Origin: Aphis gossypii
Taxonomy: Eukaryota; Arthropoda; Insecta; Hemiptera; Aphididae
Length of the DNA: 64,000 nucleotides
NCBI RefSeq assembly: GCF_020184175.1
Contig: NC_065530.1
Location: 43,005,260-43,069,259 of the forward strand
Direction of reading: 5' to 3'
The position numbers and the translations under genes were made by a program. The notes beneath the pieces were generated by a model. The model had not been told where the DNA came from, ran no database searches, and saw only the letters and a list, made by a program, of their open reading frames with translations. This document shows positions 13,441-28,700 of this stretch, piece after piece. The first letter of the stretch is position 1. Each line of letters begins with the position of its first letter.

Positions 13441-16400
13441 TAAAAACAACAATAATAATAATTTAGAATAATTAGAAAATTAAAAAACAGTGCAGATGTG
13501 TTGGTTGGAAACCATCGGTACTTTGTCGTTACCATCGGAGATATTCAACATGCGGATCTAATGTTCTATAGTTGAGGATTTAAAACGCCGTAAAAGTAGG
13601 TACATAATATAATAAATATTAATGGTAGGTATTGTATTACGTGCATATATTTTTGACTATTTGATTTTTATGCTTAATTTATTTTTTATTATTATCGGTT
13701 TTGGGTCATAGACGTTGATATTTTGTCCTCACGTGGTCCGTCCATTATGACCTGATAAATAATATTACATATGTATAGGTATAACCATATATCCATGCTG
13801 TCATCGTAGTATTCCTCCATGTAGTGTTGTACTCTCCAAGACAGTGGTCAGGATCGGCATGCAAACCTAATTCTTGTCATACACTAGTTTTATTTATTTG
13901 TATATTTGGAACAATCGCACACATAAAATATTTTATTGTTCTATGTGCGATCTATGTTGTACATATTTAAACTCAAAACATATAGCAAAAATCTAGCAAA
14001 AACTACCCAGTTATTTCTGTTACAATAAACAGTGTTCAGCATCTCCTTTTTTAACCATACTTACTGTTCATGTATATTGTTTAAACTATATTAAATATTG
14101 CTGACAGATAAATAAAACTTAAGTGTGTGACCAACTTCAATCTGGTATTTTTTGTTGTGTTATTTTTTAATGTTAGGTATCTAGTAAGTACTTGGAACTT
14201 ATATTGTGTCACTAACGAGTAACGACATGTTGTTCGTGAAAATATAATAAGTGACCGACAGACGTGTTGTAAAATATTGATTCGGAACAAAATAATTCTT
14301 TCTAGTTAACACAGTTGGCATTTATCATTACTATTTTACTAGTTTTTTAAATATGTCTATAGATATTTTAATATATGTTAATAAATTATTAAAAGTTAAA
14401 GGATGTATGGAGTCTATCTGTACCATTAACAATTATATTACAAAATATTATTGTGTATTATAAAGTATAATACTAAGTCTAGAGGGTGTATAACCTTTAA
14501 ATAATTGGATTACAATCAAAATTTTATTTTAAAATAATTTCTTGTGTATGTTTGGTGATTACAATATCTGTATACTACCTAGTCTTATTTAAAATTAATA
14601 TTATTGTAAAACAAAATTATTATTAAATATTGGGACCTAGATAATCTATCTTTTGTTTTATTCACTTTTTGAATGTTCAGTACTACAACACATTGAGTTC
14701 CTTCAATTGTTTACTTATTTTTAATTGAAAGTAAATTTTTATAAATGATGAAGCTATGGCCTGTTTAACATAAATTATTCATTAGTATAATTGGTATCTG
14801 GTACAATATGTATATTATTAAACTTCACTTATTAATCACAATACAGATATCAAAATGTTGTTCACAATGTATTTTAATGATATCAATTATTATGTTTGTA
14901 TGGTAATATTAAAATGGATGTAAATCCTCATATTCTCAATTCTTACTCATTGTTAATAGTTAAGTTCTTTTATTTACCAGTTAAAAACAAGTATGATATT
15001 AAAAATTTCTTGTACTATCATCATTTACAATTAATAATATTGTATTGGTATTCATTCAAATCTTTATTGTTTTAACCTAAGTTAACTTAGTTGTAAGATT
15101 TTTTACATGAGTAATTTAAAGATTATCTAAGAAATATCTAAGTAATATATTATTTGTATTGTGCAATAACCTGCTGATGAAAAATGTTCTGGACTGCTCA
15201 AAAATTAGTTTACGATACAAATAAAACCATTTACTTTAGATAATTTATCTATAAGTATTTATCTTCATCATCAATCATATTTATGTGTTTGTTATAATAC
15301 CTAACATACTATATAATTATTAAATTGTTTATAAATATTAGTAAATGATCTTAACTTTTTAACTTGAAATGACTTTTATTTATTATAATAACTATAAAAT
15401 TGAAATAAATACTATTGCTCAGTAGTCATAAATCTTTATTTGAAACTAAATTGTTAGTTGAATTATGTAAAATATAATATAATGAAAAGCTAATGGTCTC
15501 TATTGTTGAAACTAAAATTAATAATATAATAACAATAATAATAAATATAATTTTGTTGCATAGATTATAATCTCATTATTAAACATAACATCCTTAATTC
15601 AATATTATTTTAAATAAATAAATTTACTTATTGGCTATTACTGAATTTTGTAATTATCTTATATTTTTTAATATTCTAACCTATGTAATAATTATTAATT
15701 ATCCTTTTGATATGTAAGACACAATTAATTTGATTGTAAATTATTCAATAAATTTGCAAAAATGTTATTTATAAACTTTTTAAGTAGGTATTAATTTAAA
15801 TTGTTTACTGTGTTAACCTATGGTTAATACAGTTATCCTTGTGTTATTATGCATGGCATGCGGTTTTTATATTCTTACTATCTCATTTTTAAAAAAAAAA
15901 AATATTAATAATATCAATATCACCAGATTTACCTACAAATGAATTATAAATGTTTAATTTTATTTATCACCCAATTTTAACAGTATTATCTTGTGTGTAA
16001 GTGCAAAGAAAGAGTTTTGAATATTATATAAATATATTTTACTTTGCTCAGTGATAAATAAGTATTGCATAACTACCTAACATGGTGCACAATTTCTTGA
16101 TGAGCTATAAATATTTTAACATAAAAACATGAGTTATAATAGACTTGTTTAGTTAATATAAGGTATGCATATTTCTTTTAATGATCAATTTTTTTGTTTA
16201 TACATAAATTGAATCAAATTTGTATTAACTAGAAGAGGTTAATTTTAGTAATGTTATTTACAAAGCATATTAGCACATTAAAAAAAATAATATATATATA
16301 TATATATATACTAGGTATTTAGTATTAAATTATTTAAACTCATATTAATAAATTACAAATTATAAAATCTATTCATAAGGTTGGTAGATATTTTTTTCTT

Positions 16401-16728
16401 ACAAAAATGCAATTGACAAAAGTTTGTATTTACTTTCTATATACATCGCACATAGGTATATACATTGTAAACAATATTACAAAATAGTAAATATTGTACA
16501 TTAACTACTATAAAACATCACACTGATGAACTATGCTTATAATTTATTTTATATTTATTATATATTTTATTTATAAAGATTTAGTTGCATATAAGTTATG
16601 ATAATACCTATTCATAATTCATACCTATTTTTCATATTGGAGTGTACCTAGATATTATCTACGGCAATTGTTAACAAATAAATTGTGTCTGTAAATTAAA
16701 TAATAACAAGCTTTTATTTGATTTATAG
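13440..16728. other. AT-rich stretch upstream of the first SMRTER coding exon
   Basis: No coding segment could be supported. If island 2 is the SMRTER promoter, this is its first intron. A TA microsatellite lies at about 16,287-16,310. Confidence 0.45.
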
Positions 16729-16764
16729 TGGCAAACGAAGAGATTTGGTTCAGTTAAAACTGTT

Positions 16765-19700
16765 ATGGAAGCTGTACAACAAACAGTTATACATCTGGAT
16801 CGTGCTGCCATGCCTTCACAAGCTCAAATGGCTTATTCTCAAAGGAATCCTCAAATTCATGGGTTAGTGTAAATTATACAAAAGTACTTATGTTATATTA
16901 TTTTTTTTTTCAGTTTGGTTGAAATAAAGTAGTTAAGCAATTTTTTTAAATTAATAATGTAATAAGTACAAGTTCTATTATGTTTGGCTTTTATTAATTT
17001 TTATGCTGATCTCAATATTATAATTAAAAAAAAAAAAAAAAAAAACATTAAAACGTTTCTTTTACATTCATATTATAATTATCTGCATTATTCACTGTGA
17101 ATAAAGATTTACTAAACATCTAACTCCATTATTTTATTCATCCCTTTATTAATTATATAATTAATTATCTTTACCTATGACTAGTATATAATTCTAAATA
17201 ATATTTATAAAATTATAGGTTATAAATTCTATAAAGATTTATGTTACAACTCTTAAGCTATCAAAACTAATTCCAGTTACCTAACATTTAATATTCTGAT
17301 AAGTTAATTATTTAGATAAACTTAATCTTTAAAGAGGCCCTCAAACAATATATACTTAATGTCGATGTTAATGCTATTGTTATGTACTTATATTTTATTT
17401 GATAACTCTAAAATATTAAATTCAAGATGCATTATTGAATTTTTAATATTTTATCAATGAAAGCGTGAATTTATTATGAATTATAGTATTTGACGATTTT
17501 TTTGATTTTATTTTCATTTAGAAGAAATGTTAACCATGGTGTAGTTCAAGTACCAGGAGAAAATGGGCCATATAAGCCATCTGCTGGTGCTGGCCAAGTT
17601 CATAATAATTTTGTTGGGTACCCGGCTAATATACGATATGTTTCTCAACCTGTATACATGTCATCTACAACCACAGCATCAAATGTGTATAGAGATGCAC
17701 CGTTTCATTCTAGAGCATTAAATGTAAGTCGTAAAACTAATATTATAAATATTTTAATCATACTATTTTACAAAATATTAATTTATCAATTTAATCTTAA
17801 AACTAAATAATTTATATTAAAAAAGTATAATTTTAATATCTATTTTTTATTATTTTTTTTTTTTGAAACTGTAATTTATACTTATATGTAATCATAACTA
17901 ATAACTTTGGTTTTTTTCTTCTTAGATATCAGATAGAGGAGTTACAATAGGTGTTCCATTTGAATTAGCAAGGAGTGATATGATGCCTACTGTCGCTAGG
18001 CAGAATCGTATTTCTTTGCTGTCTGCCACAAGTGATTATTATCAACGAAGTCGCTTGCAGTAAGTTAAAATAAGCTAAATTGTGTTATAATTTAATGATT
18101 TACCTACTTCTATATTATAATTTAATTTTGAATTATTATTTTAGAATGGAACATTATCGAGATGAATCATTGAATCATAATTCTCATAATACGGTTTCAA
18201 TGAACTTCATGAGAGAAAGACCAGATCATGGTCCTCCACCTCCTATGAAAAAACCAAAATTACTCCATCCTATTTCGCCTCAACCACCTCTTAAAATTGA
18301 TATATCTGTGTGTATAAATATTTTCTATATTATTATTATATATTTACTTATTTTATACATATTAATATCATCCAAGATTTACTTTTTTAACTTTATGCAA
18401 GTTCTTAATTTCATTACCATTTTAATTATTCTTTAAATTAGTTAATCTTTGTGAATATGTAAATAATAATGTATGTAAAACTTTTTACAGGATCCCCCAT
18501 CCACAAGTGCATACAACCCTCAAGTAGAAGCTATTTCACCAACTATTGATGAACCCATGCCAGAATATAAGAAAGTTAATGATATTACTCCAAAGTTAAA
18601 TAAAATTGAAAGTGATATAAATAATATTACTCAAGAAATTGAAGACTTGATCAAGTTAAAAGTAAAAGCAAACAAAAAGGAAACATTATTAATTGATTTG
18701 TCTAACATAATTGTTTTTTTTTTTTTTTAGGAAAATTATGAACAAAAAGAATTGAATTCAGAAGTTAATAAAGTAGAACTTGAAGAGGATACAATTAACG
18801 AATGTGAAGAAGAAGATCCAACAAACTTTTTGACTCCAGTTCAACGAATTTATGCATCAAACAGGGTAAATATTGCTCTATAATATTCTAATGACAGGGC
18901 TAGGAAATTAATACATTAAAAAATAGTGATATGGGTTAAAAATCTTATATCTGCTGTAAAGTATGCAATTTATCTATTATAGTTTGTATGATATTAAATA
19001 AAAAGTCCATAGTTATTCTAAAAATTATAATAATATATATTGTCTATGTTTTAATATTATTATTATTATTTTTTTGTATAATTAAAAAATATTTACAATG
19101 TGTTAACATGGGTCAATAAACAAATTAAATAGTTTTTTAATGAAATACAACATGATGAATTATATGTCATTATTGTGTATATTAATATAATGTGGAAGGA
19201 GAAACTATCCAGCAAAAAATCTTATGTTTTTTTTTATTTATAAAACAAAAATTAAGTTCTCTATAACTAAGCTTTTGCCCTTTTCAGTAGTTTTATGAAA
19301 TACATTTAGATGTGTAAAATATTAATACTGATTACCTATGACCATTATTTTGATGTTCATTTAATTATTTTGTATTGTGTTTAAAACTATTATAACCAAA
19401 TTTAACCACATGGTAAGTCAGCGTAAATAGTATTTGCTGTTTAATATTACTTAAATCTAAAGTTGAATATTTTACATTTATCAATTATATAGATATACCT
19501 TAATTATTAATAAAAATTGGTGTGACAAGCTATTTGTCAACTATGAGGGCATAATATTTTATATATTTTATTATTGTATTCAAATATTATGTAAAAATTA
19601 ATAGTCTGGATGGGTTAACATAAATAAAAATATATATCATAATATCCATTTTAAATGAAATCTACCCATATCATGGTTTCAATATTATAATTTGTTTATA

Positions 19701-22700
19701 GCTAAATTTTATTCTTTAATTTTTTAATTGTATAAAATTTTCATATTTGTATATTTGAATTTTAGAAAAAAGCATTGGAATCAAGAATGAGCCTTGAAAA
19801 ATTTGCCAACAAAACTGATCTTGTAAGTGTACTAGTCTATTATTTTTAATAGTTTATTCAATAAAATGATTTAATTTTGAAGTGTATATCAATTTTACAT
19901 TATTTAAAATAAAAGAATTTTTAATTTTTTTTTTTTATATATAATAGTTGTTATTGTTAATTTTTGAATTCATACAGCTTAATATAATTATTGTATAATA
20001 GTGCTTTATAGTATAATTAGGTAAAAGTTTAAAATTAATCTAAATTTTATGTAATAAAATTCATATTATAAATAATAATGTTAAGTCTCCATGCATAATT
20101 TATATTGTTTTTGAATTATAACAAAATATTTAGCATTGGTTTTGCATAAAATTTCTTGTTTTGCACAATTATTTTGGAAAATATTGTCTTTTTTTTTATT
20201 TCTTGAAGTATCAATTAAATCCAGTTTACCCTTAATCCCCAAAGTTTAAAATTAAAGTATTTTTACTAACCAACAGAAAAAATATATTGTAAGATGTATA
20301 TATTAATCAGAATCTAAAGTTCTAAATTGGCAGTTTCAAAATTAAAATTTTTTATTTTTATTTTATGTTAAATTTATTTTTTGTTTTGCAGCCTTTATAT
20401 AATCAACCATCAGATGCTGATATTTATCATGAAAACAGGAGAAAGTAAGAATAATATTCAATATTATAATTTAATAATTTATAGCACATTTGAATTTATT
20501 AACTCTACATTATAAATGTACATCATAATAAATTTTACGTTTAACTTTATCATTTTTTGCATGTGGAACAATTCATTTAACTCTATTTTTTTGTATCATT
20601 TTGAATATAATTAAAATCTAGGTAGATAATTGCAAAGCAAGTTTCAATTAATTACTATTATAATTTTTTTGTATATACTTAGATAATTAAAATATAACTT
20701 TGATAAATAAATAAATCAATATCAAAATTCAGAAAGTGACATGGATTCTTCTGAGTTTGGCTTGCCTATGCATTTTGTGTTCTAATGCATAATTAATCAG
20801 ATGGTTAATGACAAAATTTAGTGTACTCTCGATTATCCTCGGAATATGGTAGTTTGGCAACCATGGCTAATCAGTAAAATTCAAATTCAAATGTAATTCA
20901 TGTATAGATTTCAAAGAAATTAAATCATGTAATTCTAAATTGTATTTGAGAAAAATTAAATTAGAGTATGTTTTATTTTTATTTAAATATTCATATAATA
21001 TAACAAAACTATTTTAAATTTTATTATAAAAGATAAAAAATACTTATGCTTGATGAAAAATTATAAATTATTTAAATGCAAAATATTTCCACGGAAGATT
21101 ACAGATAATTGAGAATACATTGTACGTAGGTGAAGTTTCCTCTCAAACAATTTTTATAAATTTTAAACTTAGTTAACTTCCACAATAAATACTTATTAAA
21201 ATAAATTTGATATGCGTTTAAGCAAAATCATAATCAATTTGAATTTATAATTATTGTTTTATAATAATCATTATATTATTAGGTATTCATTATTTAAATC
21301 GACATTGTTGGAACATCTAAGGAAAAAGAAAATGGAACAACTACAAAAGAAAACCGAAATTACTGAAACTTACTCTAAACTTTATAAGGATTGGATTCGT
21401 AGAGTTGAAAAAGTTGAAAGCTCTCAAAAACGAAAAGCTAAAGAAGCAAAACATAGAGAGTTATTTGAAAAAGTATTCCCAGAATTAAGAAAAGCACGTG
21501 AAGATAAAGAAAGATTCAATAGAGTTGGTGCTCGTATAAAAAGTGAAGCAGATTTAGAAGAGATCATGGATGGTTTGCAAGAGCAAGAGGTAATTTTATT
21601 AAAAGTTAAATAATTTAAATAAATTTGTAATAAAGTAAATTTACTTTTTTACAAATCAATTCAGTACTTTTCATTTATTACTACTATTTATAATTTTCTG
21701 GTTATCTAAATTAGATTATTGTGACCACTCAAAAGTTGTTTATATTTTGATAGTAATTTGTTGATATTAATTATGCAATGTTAAGATCATAATCTATAAT
21801 CATCTATTCCTTTTAACTCTAGCCTAGTATTGTATTTTCTACTTCAAGTTAATTATTATGTTTCTATTTTTCTAAAATTCATATTTTTGTTTTGTACTAG
21901 TTCAATTTCTTTTTTTTTTAAGTATCGCCCTTTTATATTTGACCAATTATTAAAAATTATGTTCAGGTAGGTATGGGAGTTATGATAACTAAATTATGAT
22001 AACCAGATGGTAGTTCACCTCATAATTAGTTATAATATCAAAATCTAAAAGATTCCATAAATTCTGAATAATATAATAATTAATAATAAATTTAGATGGA
22101 GGACAAAAAAATGAGGTCTTATGCAGTTATACCACCACTTATGTTAGATCCACATGAACGACATTTAACTTATTTGAACAACAATGGACTTGTATTGCAC
22201 TATAAAACAGAGTATAATGAGAGGAAGTATGTTAATATTTGGACACAACAAGAAAAGGATGTGTTTAAAGATCGTTTTATTGCTCATCCCAAGAATTTTG
22301 GTGCAATAGCATCTTATCTTGATAAAAAATGTCCTTCTGATTGCGTTCAATATTATTATTTAAGCAAGCCCAAAGAAGAGTACAAAAGATTATTACGTAA
22401 GCATTGATATTAAACCTGATATAATTTATTAAAAAATTTTTTTAAAAAATTAAATTTTGTAGGCAAAGCTAAATGGCAAGCAAGACGTCGTACTGCTCAA
22501 AATCGAACACCTGCTAATAGTTCATTGAATTCATTAGATATTTTAAATTCAACTTCGATTGGTGTTACAACTAGGCTTCAACGAGAGCGTCAAGGTAGTG
22601 AAGCAGCATCATCAAATTTAGCACAAGTCTCGGCAGCTCAAAGTGTAATACCTGAAAATGAAGAAACTCCGGCATCTGTAGAAGTAGAAATTGCTACTGA

Positions 22701-25700
22701 ACAAGGTGCTAATAATGAAACTGAAAATTCACTAATCAATAAAGACCAAAGTAATGAATCTGTTAAAAATTTGATACAGCCATCTATTACGCCACATACA
22801 AGGTAAATACAATTAATATTATGTTAAAAATAATCAATATTATTTGTAAAATAATGGATAGATATTTAATATATAGTAGGACATCTTAATAGTCACCTCA
22901 AATTTTTTGTTATATATTTTTTGGTGATTTTATTGTCTTGTGACTATTATCACATCCATTAATACATCTATATAGTAATTAATTATAAAAAAAATCATAA
23001 TTTAGTTTAAAATAATCAATAATTAAAATATGTATTTTTCTGATAATAATATCATGTATTAGACTTTATTACTACAATATTCATCAATTATAATTTCAGT
23101 TTATTTTTCATACATACTTAATTATATTTAAATTATATAAACATAAATTAAAAAATACATTTTGTGTATACAATAATATTAGTTCATGAATTCCGCAGCA
23201 ATTTAATTTATTTAATTCTAATAGAATAACAAATAACAAATTAAAGTGGTCATTTTATTTCAATCATACATTTTAGTTTTTCGTATAATCACCGTCAATT
23301 AAGTATACCAAACTTAAATTATTGTTATATTATTTTTCTTGTATATTTTATTAATATACAACAATAATATGAATATTGTTTAGTGAATTAAAGCCTGAAT
23401 CTAAAAAGAAAGAAAGACGAAAAGATGATAAATTAAAAGGAGAAAATACAAGTACAACTGATGAAGAATTAATGGATTCTCAACGTAAGTCATGTTTTTA
23501 CTTTAAGTTAATACAATAACATACAATACAATAGATTCTTTTAAAAAAACAAAATAGTTAGAATTTACTTATCTTACAATATTTTTTATGTTTGTGAACA
23601 AAATAATAACTTGGAAATTTTGATCCACATTGTCTGCATGGGTAATATTGAATTGAAGGATTTTTTTTTTTATCCAATTTGTTATCAATTGAATTTATAT
23701 TTAAATGTCTATTAATATGCTTTTCATAACAGTACTTACTTTTAAATGGATGATTACAATATTCACAGTTATATGATTGTTTTAGTGTTGATCTCTTTTC
23801 ATCACCTTTATAGTTTTCATTAAGAACTCTATAAAACTGAACTGGTCCATCACAACTTGCTATATCTAAAATTATATTTTCTTTGCGAATCGGTGGCTTG
23901 AAATTAGATTCTTCTGATATTTTTAGTGTTCTATTTTCATTTGGCTGTTGTATTACTGATGCATCTATGAATGATGGTAGTTTGGCGATGGGTTTTATTA
24001 TATTTTGATCTTGAGTTATTAAAAATTGTCGACACATGTGTGATGCTTGTGGCATATGAAGAGTGTGTGTTGCTAATAGAACAGAATGAATGTTATCATT
24101 ATTTATTTTAAGTACTCCTGTATAAATATATGATAATATTATTGAAAAAGTATCATCAGTAATGTTAGGAAGAAATACTTTATTTGTCTCACAATTTTGT
24201 AATGATTTAAAATAACCACTGTACTGTGCAAGAAGTTCTCGATGAGATAGAAAAGCACGAAATCTGTTATTTAAAGACATTACATAGATAGTTATGTCAG
24301 GTGCCATAAAACGGTACATGATTGTACTGGTAGTATCGTAATGAAACTGAAATAATGTTTGTTAAAATATTCATCTGTAGTAAAGTCTGCAGCCCCTATT
24401 GGTTGATGAGAGGAGCTCTCTCTAGCAGCTTTTCCGGTCCGTTTAATTTTAATACTGTACATAACTGTTTCTCATTCTGACAATATTTACTACCTCGTTA
24501 TCCGCATACCATTTGTTTATCTTGTATTCCCAAGAGTATTTCTTTAACCTTCAATTAATTATGGTATTAAAATTATATTCCATCAGTATTTAAAAATAAA
24601 TATTAGATAATGTAAATTATATTTGAATACCATTGAAAAAAATTAAGCTTACAATGATTAAATTATATTTCTCCAATTAATGTATTGTACAAATAATACA
24701 ATATAATAATGGAAAGTTAACAATATTTGTTAAATAAATAACACATATATTAATTTAAGTATTCAATGTTGTAATTCTTAGTATAGTGAAATGAATATTA
24801 AATCTTCATTTATTTTTATTTTTTTTTTTGACTTAATTATAAATTGTTATGATTTTCACCAATTATATTTTATTTATCATTTTACTGAAGTGCAAATATT
24901 TTTCAAGCATAAAAGTATTCTAAGAGTCAGGAAATTAAAAATAACGCTACTAACTTCATTAATCAGTTAAAATAATATATAAAACACTATTTAAGTTTTT
25001 GTGGATCAGCTAAAATAGTATTGATATACCTATCAAATTAAACTAGCAAAGTAATTTTCACCTATTCTGTTTTATTATTTTACTTTAGAAAAAATACTTT
25101 TAAGGATAAAAGTTTTCTTAGGCTCAAGAGATTAAAAATAACACCACTAACATAATTAATTAATCAAAAAACTATACCTACATTAAATTATTTTAGCTTT
25201 TGCATATCAGCAAAATGTTAAATACCTATCAAATTAAACTGGTAAACTGTAAAATGAAAAACTATTTACCCAGCAATTTATACTCTTCAATTAGATTTAT
25301 ACCCTCAGGAATATGAAAAGTCTGTTCAATTATGTAATGCTAACACAAATGTTTCTACGGATAGGGGAATGTAGTATTTTCCACTCTCTGGGGAATTTAT
25401 TTATGGTGCTGTGTTTACAACATGAAGTGAACATTTATAAAACATTTATTACTTTTTATAAATGTATATTATATTTTTAAATTGTAAGTGAGAAATAAAT
25501 ACTAATGTAAAATGTGTAACATAATGATTATTTGTTTATTGTGTTAGATTAAAATTTATAAATTCTCTGGTCTACATTTTTTGAAATAATATGAAATTTC
25601 TTTATAAGGATTTATTTATAATTATTGTATTGAAAACAATTCTTAATATTTTTATTAATCTTAATAAATTAAACACTAAGTAAGAGTTTTATAATACAAC

Positions 25701-28700
25701 AACATAATTTAATTAATTTGATTTTGATTAAACACTTAAATTAATTATAAAACCAATTACATTTTTTTTTTTGCTTTATACTGATATAATATCACAGTAT
25801 ATTATTTTTAAATTAATTTTAAAATAACCTAACTATACATACATTTTATTCATGATTTATCATTATAGATGAAACTGGGTCCAAAGGAGATGTACCTAAA
25901 GGTATGTGTGCTGTTTGTAAAGCAGAAAATGTGGCATGTCCTAGGACACTAAATCCATCAGATGCAGCACAATATGGTGTGAAGCCAGAAGATATTATTC
26001 CTGGAGCTAGAGTTTGTAATACTTGCCGTTGTAAAGTGGTACGATCCCAAAATCGCCGTGTGATATATTGTCCATTACCATCCTGTCCCACTGTTCAATC
26101 CAACAATAGAAGACCTGTTAAACGATTGCGCCCATTACCTGCTAAATGGAATACTGCTCAAGATATTATTGCTTCAGAATTTCGTAAGTTATCAGTTTGT
26201 TATAGTTTTATTATTTAAATTAAAACAATGTTATTTTGTTTAGAAATTGGTCCAACAACAACAAAATGCTGTTCAGCTTGCTTTAATCGGATCCAAAGAC
26301 GTTTAATGGCACTTGGTGTAGTAGGAACATCAAACAATATTAGTACTGATACTTTAGATGGTTGGACTGATGAAGAGACTAATGCATTAAAGAAGGGAAT
26401 TCGTGAACATGGCACTCGTTGGAGTGAAATAAGTAAATTAGTTGGACAAAATAAAAGCCACTATCAGTGCAAAGAGTTTTATTTTAGCTTCCGAAAAAAG
26501 CTAGGTCTTGATCTTTTGGTTCAGGAGTATAAAAAGGTAAAATTTATTATATTTATTAAATTTCAAAAAAAAAAAAATTAAATAAATAAATAATCAATTC
26601 TTTTAGACGAATGGCAGTGAACAAAAACCTGCTCTAACAGATGAAGAAGAGTCAGGGTCAAGTACTTCTAGCTGTGATGAGACTAATCTTGTATTGTGTG
26701 ACAGTGATACACAAAGTGCACCTTCGCCAACAAACACTTTACCACAATTATCTCCTCCACATGATACAACTAGTCCACCACAAGCAAAATTGACTGCTAA
26801 AGAGTCACGAGATAATGAAAATTCTATTCGTTCCACTGTTGTCAAAGAAGATTATGATAGTTCGGCTACTGAAACTGCAGATGAAGGAATTGGAGGTACT
26901 GCTGAAAATGAGTCTAATGTAATGCAACATTCCAATAGCGAATCGGAAAAAAAAGATAAGATTGTTACTGATTTAAGTGTGTCAGACATTTTATCTGATG
27001 TAATTGAAAAACAATTTACAAAAGAACATTCTAACCGAGAGGTGAAAATCTTAAAATATTTATTATTATTATTTTTTAATATATTATACTTATTTGTTTC
27101 TTTTTTTATATTTATATGTGTATGTAGAAGGAGAATGGTTCTATGCCTACCATATCATCCATACTTTTGGATCCTGAATATCCAATTAAAGATAGAAATA
27201 CAGGATCTAGTAATAATGAAAACAAACAACAGTCAATGGCTACTATATCAGTGGTTCCTCCACCACCTCGTGAACTTCACAACAAAGATGGTTTAGTAGT
27301 GGTTCAAGTACAATCTTCTAAAATGTCTGAAGTTAGAGTTCCTGAAGGTGTAACACTGGATTTAAGTATCAAAAGACCCAGAGAAGGAGATTCTTATTCT
27401 GATCCTCTGCCAATTAAACATGCACAACCACCACCACCACCTGGTGCTATGTATAGAACTCCTCCCACTCAAATTCATGAAACAAATACATTTTATTCTC
27501 CACAGGTAACTTTTGTTTTTATAATTTATAAAAAATGTTGTTATATTATTAATGGATTTCAGTATGCTGAATTGGGACGAAGTGGCAAGCAAGGTGAAAT
27601 ATATTGGACAAAAATATCTCCAGCAGCAAGTAATCATGTTATGGTTCATCCATCGCAGTCTGTTCCTCATGTAACTGTTAAACAAACATCTCACATAAAA
27701 TTGCCTAATAAGGTTTGATTATTAGAATTCATACTTTTTGTTTACTTGAAGTTAGTTTAACTATTTTTAATTGTCTATTTTAATAGGTAACATCACCTCA
27801 GTTATCTGTAGCAAATGTTGTTTCATCAAAGTTGTCTCCTAATATATTGAATAACTCGAAAGCTACTGGATCCATCATGCATGGAACTCCTGTTTCAGCT
27901 GCAACTTTATACATGCCACCGCAATCAAACCGTTATTCTCAGCCATCACAAGCTCCTGGTGGTTCTATTACTCAAGGCACACCTGTTCATCAACGTATGT
28001 TACACAGTTCAAATCAAAATATGAATGCAGATTATTATCAAAAACGCAACCCTCAACCTCAATATCAATCAAGACAACCTCATTATAGTGAGCAACGACA
28101 AATCATTATGAATGACTATATTACTTCACAACAAATGCATTCTAATGTTGCTGCTCAATTTCCTCGAGTTCAAAAACCTCCAGTTACTAGTCCAATGTAC
28201 TATCAACCAACTCGTCAAGGTGTAATACAACGTCATAACACTGCTCCTAAGGCAACATCTCCACAAACTTATCCTCCTGGACATGAAGCACTTGGATCTT
28301 TAGTAGATGTTGCAATAAGACAGCCTAGCTTACCTGTACCTTTAAACCATTCCGAAGAAAGACACAGAGAACAGGATCGTTATGTAAGAGGGTCTCCAGC
28401 ACCAAAGCCACATATGTACAGAGAACAACAAAGACATGAGCATATGCAAAGGGAACGTGAAATAGCTGTGCAAAGAGAGCGAGAAATGCAAGCAGTTGCA
28501 CAAATTAGAGAACAGCAACAAAGAGATCAGTATATTAGGGATAAACAAATGATGCATCATCGGCTTACTCCTGAACAACATTCAAGGATGGTCGCTGCTT
28601 CGTTTCAACATCAACAACAACAACAACGGCAACAGGAACAACCAAGAGTAATGCAAATACCTTCTACTGTTTCTTCATTTCAACAATCTAGATCAAATAC

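Noticed and set aside
12534..13535. ORFs up to 209 codons crossing the CA microsatellite and GC island 2
   Set aside because: They include translated microsatellite and poly-T (runs of His/Thr, Phe or Lys) and coexist in several frames.
27362..27694. 110-codon minus-strand ORF
   Set aside because: Antisense shadow of SMRTER exons 16 and 17.
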